Below are positions 1 through 5,524 of a DNA stretch of 5,524 nucleotides, piece after piece. The notes below the pieces were generated by a model that was not told the DNA's origin, ran no database searches, and saw only the letters and a program-made list of their open reading frames with translations. The stretch covers positions 1 to 5,524 of the forward strand of contig NZOA01000072.1 in assembly GCA_002695115.1 (NCBI GenBank), in the 5' to 3' direction. The position numbers and the translations under genes were made by a program. How positions within the stretch are numbered: position 1 is the stretch's first letter; each line of letters opens with the position of its first letter. The stretch comes from Planctomycetota bacterium. GTDB lineage: Bacteria; Planctomycetota; UBA8108.

Positions 1-1
1 C

Positions 2-391
2 GGGGGAATCCGCTACAGTATCAGCTCCGGAGGTTCGAGGCCCCCGCTGACCGCGGCGGCCGTCGCCACATTGTACAACGCCGGTGAGTACGACAGCCCC
101 CTCGCCCTGAAATGCCTGCGCTATTGCGACCGGACCATAACCGTTCACGCCGAGATCAACCGGTCCTGGGGACACTATTTCTACACCCATCTCTACCTGG
201 CACAGGCCAAATACCAGAGGGGAAAAAAGGAGTGGGCCGATTACTACCGTACAATAAGCCGAAGGCTCAAGTCCTCACAGGCCGGCGACGGCAGCTGGAT
301 GGGAGACCAGGTGGGCACGACCTACGGAACAGCGATCGCGTTGATCATTCTCCAGCTCCCGTACAAATTCGTTCCGGCCTATCAACGCTGA
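2..391 (+). CDS. Prenyltransferase/squalene-cyclase-repeat protein, C-terminal part (5' end outside window)
   Basis: The frame is open from the left edge to a TGA at 389-391 and gives 129 residues of a longer protein; the true start lies upstream. The visible part is rich in Trp, Tyr and Gly and reads as alpha-alpha barrel repeats. It has a QW-like motif, QAGDGSW (nt 278-298), followed by GTTYGTAIALIILQLPYKF. The ending, LQLPYKFVPAYQR, closely resembles the C-termini of prenyltransferase/squalene-oxidase-repeat proteins common in Planctomycetota. These have the squalene-hopene cyclase fold, but most are uncharacterised and many are not thought to be true cyclases. The DxDD catalytic motif of squalene-hopene cyclase would lie upstream, so activity cannot be judged. 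A TTG at 71 is not taken as the start because recognisable repeat sequence (GGIRYSISSGGSRPPLTAAA) precedes it in frame. The gene runs in the same direction as the MoxR operon, 117 bp upstream of it. Family assignment is fairly sure; function is unknown. Confidence 0.83.
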   Translation, partial: GGIRYSISSGGSRPPLTAAAVATLYNAGEYDSPLALKCLRYCDRTITVHAEINRSWGHYFYTHLYLAQAKYQRGKKEWADYYRTISRRLKSSQAGDGSWMGDQVGTTYGTAIALIILQLPYKFVPAYQR

Positions 392-508
392 GGCCAAAAC
401 CAGCAGCAGTAAAATAATCCCCCCGTCATCCATAATGTCCGCACCGCCGCCGAGGCAGAGATCTCCCGTGGCGGGCGAGACTCCAGTTCAGAAAGGATCG
501 ATAACCTG
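392..508 (+). other. Intergenic spacer before the MoxR operon
   Basis: This is the only sizeable non-coding gap in the window. Its first third (about 396-436) is visibly more AT-rich than the flanking genes. It contains CATAAT at 431-436, one mismatch from a sigma-70 -10 hexamer, but no credible -35 box at the right distance. A weak bulged hairpin (about 462-480, six pairs) has no T tract, so it is not a convincing terminator. The end of the spacer carries a short AGGA (494-497), 11 nt before the moxR ATG, as a modest ribosome binding site. An operon promoter may lie here, or transcription may read through from the upstream gene; the sequence does not decide. Confidence 0.3.
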
Positions 509-1561
509 ATGGCAAAGAAAGCAGAGCTGAGTGAGGTCAAGCGCGTGCAGAAGAGCGTTGAGAAGCTCCGGGCCGAGATCGGCAAGGTCATCGTGGGACA
601 GGACGAGGTTGTTGAGCAATTGCTCATCGCCATCTTCTCCCGCGGGCATTGCATCATCGAGGGAGTCCCGGGCCTTGCGAAAACCCTGTTGATCCGAACC
701 CTGGCCGATTGCCTGAGACTGGACTTCAACAGGATCCAGTTCACGCCTGACCTCATGCCCACCGACATCACGGGAACGGAGGTCATCCATGAGAGCGCCG
801 GCGGGACAAAAAGAGAGTTCCGCTTTCTCAAGGGGCCTATCTTCGCCAACGTCATCCTGGCGGATGAGATCAACCGGACCCCACCGAAGACCCAGGCCGC
901 CCTGCTGGAGTCCATGCAGGAAGGCCAGGTGACGGTCGGCGGCAAGAGGAACCCCCTGCCGGATCCCTTCTTCGTACTGGCGACCCAGAACCCGATAGAA
1001 CAGGAGGGCACCTATCCCCTGCCGGAAGCCCAGCAGGACCGATTCCTCTTCAAGATCTACATCAAGTACCCCACCCGGGATGAAGAATACGACATCATTC
1101 GCCAGACCACGGAGGAGGACACGGCCTCGGTCCGTGCCGTCTTCAGCAAGAAGGCGATCATCGACGTCCAGGAGATCGTCAGGCGGGTCCCCATCGCCGA
1201 CCCCGTGGTCAATTACGCTATGAATCTCGTGAGAAAAACGCGCATCGATGGAGCTCCCGACGAGGATGTTCCGAAGTTTGTGAAAGAGTACGTGGCCTGG
1301 GGAGCGGGACCGCGGGCATGTCAATGCCTGGTCACCGCGGGAAAGGCGAAGGCCCTGCTGGCGGGCCGGTTCCACGTGGCGGTCGAGGACATCGATGCGG
1401 TGGCTCACCCGGTACTCAGGCATCGGATTCTGACCAACTTCCACGCGGAAGCCAGAGGTTATACCGTCGACAAGATCATCGATGAGTTGATCGAGACTAC
1501 ACCTGCCGAAGATAGCGAGGCCCTGGGCGATGGCGAAGTTCGAAAGGTTTTACGATCCTGA
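509..1561 (+). CDS. MoxR-family AAA+ ATPase
   Basis: This is a 350-residue cytosolic AAA+ ATPase of the MoxR family (AAA_3 core plus AAA_lid_2), the usual full length. Visible motifs, in order: GQDEVVEQLL (30-39); Walker A GVPGLAKT (52-59, K58, T59); the family segment RIQFTPDLMPTDITGTE (75-91); Walker B VILADE (115-120) running into INRTPPKTQAALLESMQE; sensor 1 ATQNP (158-162); EQEGTYPLPEAQQDRF (164-179), where R178 is the likely arginine finger; and GAGPRA (265-270) in the lid, where R269 fits sensor 2. All catalytic elements look intact. MoxR proteins are thought to act as chaperone-like ATPases that mature or remodel complexes together with VWA proteins, and three VWA genes follow here. 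ATG 509 is chosen because no earlier ATG or GTG lies in frame after the stop at 410-412, and the N-terminus matches family length. The last 11 codons overlap the next gene. The family is certain; the client is unknown. Confidence 0.98.
   Translation: MAKKAELSEVKRVQKSVEKLRAEIGKVIVGQDEVVEQLLIAIFSRGHCIIEGVPGLAKTLLIRTLADCLRLDFNRIQFTPDLMPTDITGTEVIHESAGGTKREFRFLKGPIFANVILADEINRTPPKTQAALLESMQEGQVTVGGKRNPLPDPFFVLATQNPIEQEGTYPLPEAQQDRFLFKIYIKYPTRDEEYDIIRQTTEEDTASVRAVFSKKAIIDVQEIVRRVPIADPVVNYAMNLVRKTRIDGAPDEDVPKFVKEYVAWGAGPRACQCLVTAGKAKALLAGRFHVAVEDIDAVAHPVLRHRILTNFHAEARGYTVDKIIDELIETTPAEDSEALGDGEVRKVLRS
1515..1520 (+). promoter_or_regulatory. Ribosome binding site of the DUF58 gene, inside moxR
   Basis: GCGAGG lies 9 nt upstream of ATG 1530, within the moxR coding sequence. 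It supports the start that gives a 32-nt overlap with moxR, and it suggests coupled translation of the ATPase and its DUF58 partner. Confidence 0.6.
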
Positions 1562-2438
1562 GGTCCTGGCCCGCATAGGTCGACTCGAGCTGCGGGCAAG
1601 GATGGTCGTCGAAGGGATCATCACCGGTCTTCACAAGAGTCCCTATCACGGAACGGCCGTGGAGTTCGCCGATCACCGTGCCTACGTGGCCGGCGACGAC
1701 CCCCGGCACATCGACTGGAAGGTCTATGGGCGCCTGGGGCGCTTCGTCATCAAAAAGTTCGAGGAGGAGACCAACCTCAGGGCTCACATCGTCCTGGACT
1801 GTTCGGAGAGCATGCGCTTCGGACACGACGGCCGGCTGAGCAAATACGATTACGGGGGCACGCTCGCCGCATCCCTGGCCTACCTGCTCAACCGCCAGCT
1901 GGACTCTGTCGGGCTAACCCTCTTTGACTCGAAGATCCAAAAACAGGTCCCGCCCTCTACCGGAAAAAATATCCTCAGCCTGATCGGCGAAATCATGCAG
2001 TCCGTCGAGCCCGCGGAAAAGACCGGACTCGACGGAGTCTTCAGCGAGCTCTCCGAGTCGCTGCCGCGGCGCGGACTGGTCATCGTGATCTCGGATCTCT
2101 TCGCTCCCCGCGAAGAGATCGCCAGCGGCCTGCAGGCCTTCAGCCTCCGGGGCCACGATGTCATCGTCTTTCACGTGCTCGACGAAACCGAGCTGACCTT
2201 CCCTTTCGAGGGCAACACCCTCTTCAAGGGTCTGGAAGAGTATCCGGAAATCAACGCCGACCCGCGCCAGTTGCAGGAGGCCTATGTAGAGGTATTCGAA
2301 GAATACCTGCAGGAAATCGAACGCATCGCCTCGACCGGAGGATTTGATTACCAGAGATCCCTCACCAGCGATCCGCTGGACGCGGCTGTGGTCTCATTGA
2401 TCGCGGCCAGGGCGAAGCTGCGGAGGCTCCGGCGTTGA
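1530..2438 (+). CDS. DUF58 domain protein with VWA-like fold
   Basis: This is a 302-residue protein of the short, soluble DUF58 type. No membrane segment is visible, unlike the longer DUF58 proteins that begin with two TM helices. The N-terminus, FYDPEVLARIGRLELRAR, is typical of the short type. The DUF58 signature GDDPRHIDWKVYGRLGR spans 55-71. The VWA-like part follows: a DxSxS MIDAS motif in LDCSESM (D90, S92, S94), a probable MIDAS threonine at T165 (KTGLDGVF), and VIVISDLF with D189. These residues should bind a divalent metal and mediate protein contacts. DUF58 proteins are almost always encoded next to MoxR ATPases and are presumed partners or adaptors. The gene overlaps moxR by 32 nt and is preceded by a good GCGAGG, so co-translation and a cytosolic complex with MoxR are likely. 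Whether it is an adaptor or a client of MoxR is not known. No oddities are seen. Confidence 0.97.
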   Translation: MAKFERFYDPEVLARIGRLELRARMVVEGIITGLHKSPYHGTAVEFADHRAYVAGDDPRHIDWKVYGRLGRFVIKKFEEETNLRAHIVLDCSESMRFGHDGRLSKYDYGGTLAASLAYLLNRQLDSVGLTLFDSKIQKQVPPSTGKNILSLIGEIMQSVEPAEKTGLDGVFSELSESLPRRGLVIVISDLFAPREEIASGLQAFSLRGHDVIVFHVLDETELTFPFEGNTLFKGLEEYPEINADPRQLQEAYVEVFEEYLQEIERIASTGGFDYQRSLTSDPLDAAVVSLIAARAKLRRLRR

Positions 2439-2478
2439 GGACAGCTACACCCATTCCACCAATGCGGGAAATGAACAG

Positions 2479-4791
2479 ATGAGCGGTTTCGTGACATCGG
2501 GACTTGCCTGGGCCGCGCTGGCGCTGGCCGCGATCCCCATCATCATCCACCTCCTCAACCGCCGCAAGCTACGGAAGATGGACTGGGCCGCGATGGAGTT
2601 CCTGCTGGCGGCTCTCAAGAAGACCAGGCACAGGCTTCGCCTCGAGCACCTGATCCTGCTGCTCCTGCGCACCCTGATGATGATCCTCCTCGCCCTCTTC
2701 CTCGCCCGGCCCATGCTCTCGGACACCGAGCACTCCCTGCTTGCCGGGATGCTTAAAAGAGAGGAGAAGATCTTCGTCCTCGACGACTCCCTGTCGATGA
2801 ATCGCAACGAGGCCGGCGGCACGACCTTTCAAAAGGGCCGTGAAGCTCTCGCCGGGGAGCTCGAACGTCTCGGCGCGCGCAGCGGGGACACCGCTCTCAT
2901 CCTCCGCCCCTCACGGCCACGCGCGGCCATCCGCGGGAGCCTGGACAAGAAGAACAAAGACAAGCTGATCCAGAGCGTTCGGCTTCTCCAACCAACGAGC
3001 ACGCGCATGGATCTCAGCGCCACGCTCGACAACCTCGCCGAGCTGAGCTCGACCCCGGACAACGGCGTTTCACTTCCCCGCTCTCTCTCTATCATTACGG
3101 ACCTGCGCGCCACGGACTGGACCGACGGAGTCGGTGGTCCGAACGAGTCCCTGAAAAAGGCGCTGGAGAGCATCTCCCGGGCGCAGGAGAACCCTCCGAG
3201 GATCATCATCTACGATGTCGGCTCCGAGGACGCCTCCAACCTGGCGATAACCGGCATCGACATCGAGGGAGGCCGTCCGACAGTGGGAATCCCGGCCGAG
3301 ATTCACCTGGAAATAAAAAACTTCTCCGGCGCGCCGGTGAAGAACCTCCGGGCCCAGCTGACCTTCGGGCCCCTCAGCGGCAAACGAACCACTGCCTCTA
3401 CCGCCGTCGCGCAGCCCATCACGGTGATCGCGGGCGCCTCGAGCGCCCGGGCGACCATCACCAGTACCTTCCGCTCCGCGGGCAGGTACTGGGTCGAAGC
3501 GCAGCTCATGGGAGTCAAGGATCCCCTCCCCGAAGACAACCTCTACAGCTTCGTCATCGATGTCGTCGATGCCACCGAGGTGCTCCTGGTGAACGGCGAG
3601 CCCTCCTCCGAGCCCTGGGAAGGAGAGACGGATTTCCTGGCCAACGCCCTGTCGCCCGGAGCCGAATCTTCCTTCGGAATCCTCCCTGTGATCGTCACCG
3701 AGGACAACCTTCCCCGGACCTCCCTGGACCGCTACAACGCCGTATTCCTGGCCAATACCTACAGCCTGCCCGAAGACTTTCGCAGGAACCTCGGACGGTT
3801 CGTCCGCGATGGAGGAACCCTGCTCATCTTCGCGGGAGACCAGTCAGACCCCGGGGTCTACTCCCGCGAGCTCGGTTCGGATACCGGGAAAGAGGCCCGG
3901 CCATGGAGCGGCCTCCTGCCTGCAGAGCTGGGCAAGGTGACCGGGAGCCAGGCGGATGGCTGGAGTCTGCAGCCTGATTTCAACCATCCCTATTTCCGGC
4001 TTCTGAGGGGGGATGCGGAGCCCTACCTCCAGCAGGTGCTCTTCAGGAAATTCTGGCAATTACAGCCGGCTGCCAACAGCAGGATCCTGGCCCATTTTTC
4101 CGACCCCGACTCGAGCCCGGCCATTGTCGAGAAGACCCTGGGCGACGGCAGGATCGTCCTCTTCGCCACCACCGCAGATGATGAGTGGCACGACTGGCCG
4201 CCGAACGCCACCTTCCCCATCCTCCTCAGACAGATCATCGACACCATCGGAAAGGAACGGGGAAGGGCTCCTGAGTTCCTGGCGGGGCAGAAGATCGAGG
4301 TCCCGATAGACGTCAGCGAGCACAAGAGCGATGCCCTCTACCTCGCCGTGGACGAGAGGACCGAGGGTTCCCTCAAGGCGATCCAGCCCAGGGCCGGGGA
4401 CAACGGGAAAAACGAGTTTCGCTTCGTCGTTGATGAGCGCTTCACCCTGCAGGCAGGGCTCTTTCGAATCGGGCTCGACCGCGTCGGCGGCAAGGAACGG
4501 GAATGGCGGGCCCTGGCCATCCGGAGCGACCCGGAAGAGTCGGACCTGTCCCGGGTCAGCGCCGGTCAGATCAGGTCCCTCTATCCCGGCCTCGACATCA
4601 AGGTGATTCGCGATGAGAACCTGTTCTCGGAAGCGGGCCGCGGCCAGTTCGAGATCTCCGATCTCCTGCTGCTGGCGTTCGTTCTCTTCCTCTTCCTCGA
4701 GGGATACCTCGCCTGCCGCTTTGCTCGCCACAAGAGAACCTCGACAGCCGCGGAAGAAGGCAGGAGAGAGACCGGGGGAGGGAAACGATGA
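2479..4791 (+). CDS. BatA-like membrane protein with VWA, CARDB-like and GATase1-like domains
   Basis: This is a 770-residue membrane protein. The N-terminus is the BatA-type double-TM domain: TM1 about 8-25, a basic loop with HLLNRRKLRKMDWAAMEFL and KKTRHRLRLEH, and TM2 about 57-75 ending LFLARPML. The VWA domain follows (about 97-250), with MIDAS DxSxS in LDDSLSM (D102, S104, S106), likely T175, and D208 in IITDL. A CARDB/Ig-like beta region (about 255-362) and a GATase1-like fold (about 365-590, with VNGEP, DRYNAVFLAN and RDGGTLLIFAGD) come next. Then come the family motif EWHDWPPNATFP (569-580) and RSDPEESDL (682-690). A third TM (about 727-745) and a basic tail end the protein. The basic loop and tail imply that the domains lie outside the cytoplasm. 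The only cysteine is C746, so the GATase1-like domain cannot use a cysteine nucleophile. ATG 2479 is the first in-frame ATG before the conserved N-terminus; GGGA at 2466-2469 is a weak ribosome binding site. Such proteins occur in MoxR/DUF58 operons and probably have structural or scaffolding roles. Confidence 0.95.
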   Translation: MSGFVTSGLAWAALALAAIPIIIHLLNRRKLRKMDWAAMEFLLAALKKTRHRLRLEHLILLLLRTLMMILLALFLARPMLSDTEHSLLAGMLKREEKIFVLDDSLSMNRNEAGGTTFQKGREALAGELERLGARSGDTALILRPSRPRAAIRGSLDKKNKDKLIQSVRLLQPTSTRMDLSATLDNLAELSSTPDNGVSLPRSLSIITDLRATDWTDGVGGPNESLKKALESISRAQENPPRIIIYDVGSEDASNLAITGIDIEGGRPTVGIPAEIHLEIKNFSGAPVKNLRAQLTFGPLSGKRTTASTAVAQPITVIAGASSARATITSTFRSAGRYWVEAQLMGVKDPLPEDNLYSFVIDVVDATEVLLVNGEPSSEPWEGETDFLANALSPGAESSFGILPVIVTEDNLPRTSLDRYNAVFLANTYSLPEDFRRNLGRFVRDGGTLLIFAGDQSDPGVYSRELGSDTGKEARPWSGLLPAELGKVTGSQADGWSLQPDFNHPYFRLLRGDAEPYLQQVLFRKFWQLQPAANSRILAHFSDPDSSPAIVEKTLGDGRIVLFATTADDEWHDWPPNATFPILLRQIIDTIGKERGRAPEFLAGQKIEVPIDVSEHKSDALYLAVDERTEGSLKAIQPRAGDNGKNEFRFVVDERFTLQAGLFRIGLDRVGGKEREWRALAIRSDPEESDLSRVSAGQIRSLYPGLDIKVIRDENLFSEAGRGQFEISDLLLLAFVLFLFLEGYLACRFARHKRTSTAAEEGRRETGGGKR
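4777..4781 (+). promoter_or_regulatory. Strong ribosome binding site of the terminal VWA gene
   Basis: GGAGG sits 6 nt before ATG 4788, inside the last codons of the preceding gene and within a GGGGGAGGGA run. With the ATGA stop/start overlap (4788-4791) it fixes the start of the next gene and indicates translational coupling. Confidence 0.75.
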
Positions 4792-5524
4792 ACAACCTGC
4801 CGCTGCCCCACTGGCTCCTTCGCCTGCTCTCGGTCGACCTAGAGGAGGGAGGCGAAGCCAGCCTCCGCCTGGCTCGTTTCCCCGAGGGTGAGCTTGGGCT
4901 GCTCGCCCTCCTTGCCGTCGGGGCCGGACTTGCCGCCGTCTTCTTCACCTATTCACGCGAGGGGACCCTGGCGCGCTGGAAAAAATACTCGGTGGCCTCC
5001 ATCAGGGCTCTCCTGGTGCTGCTGCTCGCCCTGATCGTCTTCTATCCGGTCATCGAGGTGAGCCGCGAGGAGGAGACCCGCAAGACCACCATCCTGCTCC
5101 TGGATGACTCCCTCAGCCTGACCCTGAAAGATCGCTACCAGGCCTCGCCCGACAAGCTCAGGCTCCTGGCGGCGGGACTGAACCTGGAGCCGAAGCAGGT
5201 CCCGGGTTTTTCGCGAGCCGACCTGGTGAATCGCCTGCTGCGGGATCCCGACCGGAAGCTGCTGGAGCTGCTGGAGGAAAAAAACCGCCTCGAGATCTAC
5301 ACCTTCTCCAATGACCTTCGCCGCCCCGCCCACGGCGCGGCCGGGGAGGGTGAAGAAGAGACCCCGGCATCCGGAAAGCTCACGCTCTCTCCTGAAGGAA
5401 CGGTCACGAATCTCTCCGCCGCCCTGCGCAAGGCGGTCGAGCAGCAGGCAGGCTCCACGATCGCGGCGGTTGTCGTCATCAGCGATGGACGAATGACCGC
5501 GGGAGAGGACCTCCCCTCGGTGGC
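4788..5524 (+). CDS. Membrane VWA domain protein, N-terminal part (3' end outside window)
   Basis: The frame starts at ATG 4788, overlaps the previous stop as ATGA, and stays open to the right edge, giving 245 complete residues. After a 34-residue hydrophilic start come TM1 (about 36-54, LGLLALLAVGAGLAAVFF), a short basic loop (SREGTLARWKKYSVASIR) and TM2 (about 72-88, ALLVLLLALIVFYPV). A VWA domain follows: DxSxS in LLLDDSLSL (D106, S108, S110), T207 in the GTVTNLSAAL stretch, and VVVISDG with D233. A charged insert (about 115-165, including SRADLVNRLL) lies between the MIDAS loop and the next strand LEIYTFSNDL. It resembles long VWA proteins of Planctomycetota that continue for several hundred residues, but that is recollection, and the remainder cannot be seen. 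A Gly/Glu-rich patch (about 183-196) is probably a surface loop. Topology places the VWA outside the cytoplasm. The arrangement parallels the preceding protein, suggesting paired subunits of one complex. The VWA call is firm; function is unknown. Confidence 0.93.
   Translation, partial: MNNLPLPHWLLRLLSVDLEEGGEASLRLARFPEGELGLLALLAVGAGLAAVFFTYSREGTLARWKKYSVASIRALLVLLLALIVFYPVIEVSREEETRKTTILLLDDSLSLTLKDRYQASPDKLRLLAAGLNLEPKQVPGFSRADLVNRLLRDPDRKLLELLEEKNRLEIYTFSNDLRRPAHGAAGEGEEETPASGKLTLSPEGTVTNLSAALRKAVEQQAGSTIAAVVVISDGRMTAGEDLPSV

Noticed and set aside
71..391. TTG at 71 as the start of a small separate protein
   Set aside because: The frame is open to the left edge and the 23 residues before TTG continue the same repeat-protein sequence. 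There is no ribosome binding site, so this is the tail of a longer gene.
112..417. Overlapping + strand open frame in another phase across the first gene
   Set aside because: The composition is Pro/Arg/Gly-rich with no family resemblance. The frame ending at 391 carries the clear cyclase-repeat motifs.
462..480. Bulged hairpin in the spacer as a terminator of the first gene
   Set aside because: The stem has only six pairs with a bulge, no following T run, and sits about 70 bp after the stop close to the next start.
488..1444. Long open frame on the - strand (318 codons) opposite moxR, plus another at 382-1011
   Set aside because: Both lie antisense to a gene with unmistakable MoxR motifs. 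Their translations show no recognisable domain, and long antisense frames are common opposite GC-rich genes.
4060..4731. 223-codon open frame on the - strand opposite the BatA-like gene
   Set aside because: Its translation is low-complexity and acidic, with no domain features. It mirrors the codon bias of the + strand gene, which has conserved motifs in the same region.
4848..4866. GGAGGC/GCCTCC inverted repeat near the start of the terminal VWA gene
   Set aside because: The six-pair stem with a 7-nt loop is inside coding sequence. It is not placed over the ribosome binding site and is expected by chance at this base composition.
1..5524. CRISPR arrays, tRNA/rRNA genes, insertion sequences, toxin-antitoxin or phage genes
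   Set aside because: I read both strands and saw no direct repeat arrays, transposase motifs, cloverleaf-like sequences or such gene families. The window is almost fully coding.

Overview
The window is a single-strand, GC-rich (about 60% by eye), tightly packed bacterial segment. It holds five genes, all on the + strand. The first is cut by the left edge and the last by the right edge. Gene content and protein style fit best with Planctomycetota or a related uncultivated lineage: a prenyltransferase/squalene-cyclase-repeat protein ending in 'LQLPYKFVPAYQR', followed by MoxR, DUF58, a BatA-like membrane VWA protein and a second membrane VWA protein. This assignment is an inference from family resemblance. 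No rRNA or marker gene is present to confirm it.

Layout: 2-391, C-terminal end of a terpene-cyclase-repeat protein. 392-508, the only real intergenic gap (117 bp), with no convincing promoter or terminator. 509-1561, MoxR-family AAA+ ATPase. 1530-2438, DUF58/VWA protein, overlapping moxR by 32 nt. 2479-4791, 770-residue membrane protein with BatA-type N-terminus, VWA domain, CARDB-like beta domain and GATase1-like domain. 4788 to the right edge, a second two-TM VWA protein whose start overlaps the previous stop as ATGA. It is open to the window end, with 245 complete codons visible.

The last four genes look like one transcription unit with translational coupling (32-nt overlap, 40-nt gap, 4-nt overlap). 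MoxR ATPases with DUF58 and VWA partners are known as chaperone-like modules. In this family the ATPase is thought to act on VWA proteins through their metal-binding MIDAS sites. All three VWA domains here keep recognisable MIDAS residues. The DUF58 protein has no membrane segment and should be cytosolic with MoxR. The two large VWA proteins have N-terminal TM pairs separated by basic loops, which places their VWA domains outside the cytoplasm. A plausible reading is a cytosolic ATPase/adaptor pair working with an envelope-spanning VWA complex, but its substrate cannot be read from this window.

The set is a recognisable variant of a known theme (MoxR/Bat-like operons), not a new system. The parts most worth following are the link with the cyclase-repeat protein, the VWA domains predicted on both sides of the membrane, and the apparently non-catalytic GATase1-like domain. 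I saw no mobile elements, CRISPR arrays, tRNA or rRNA genes.
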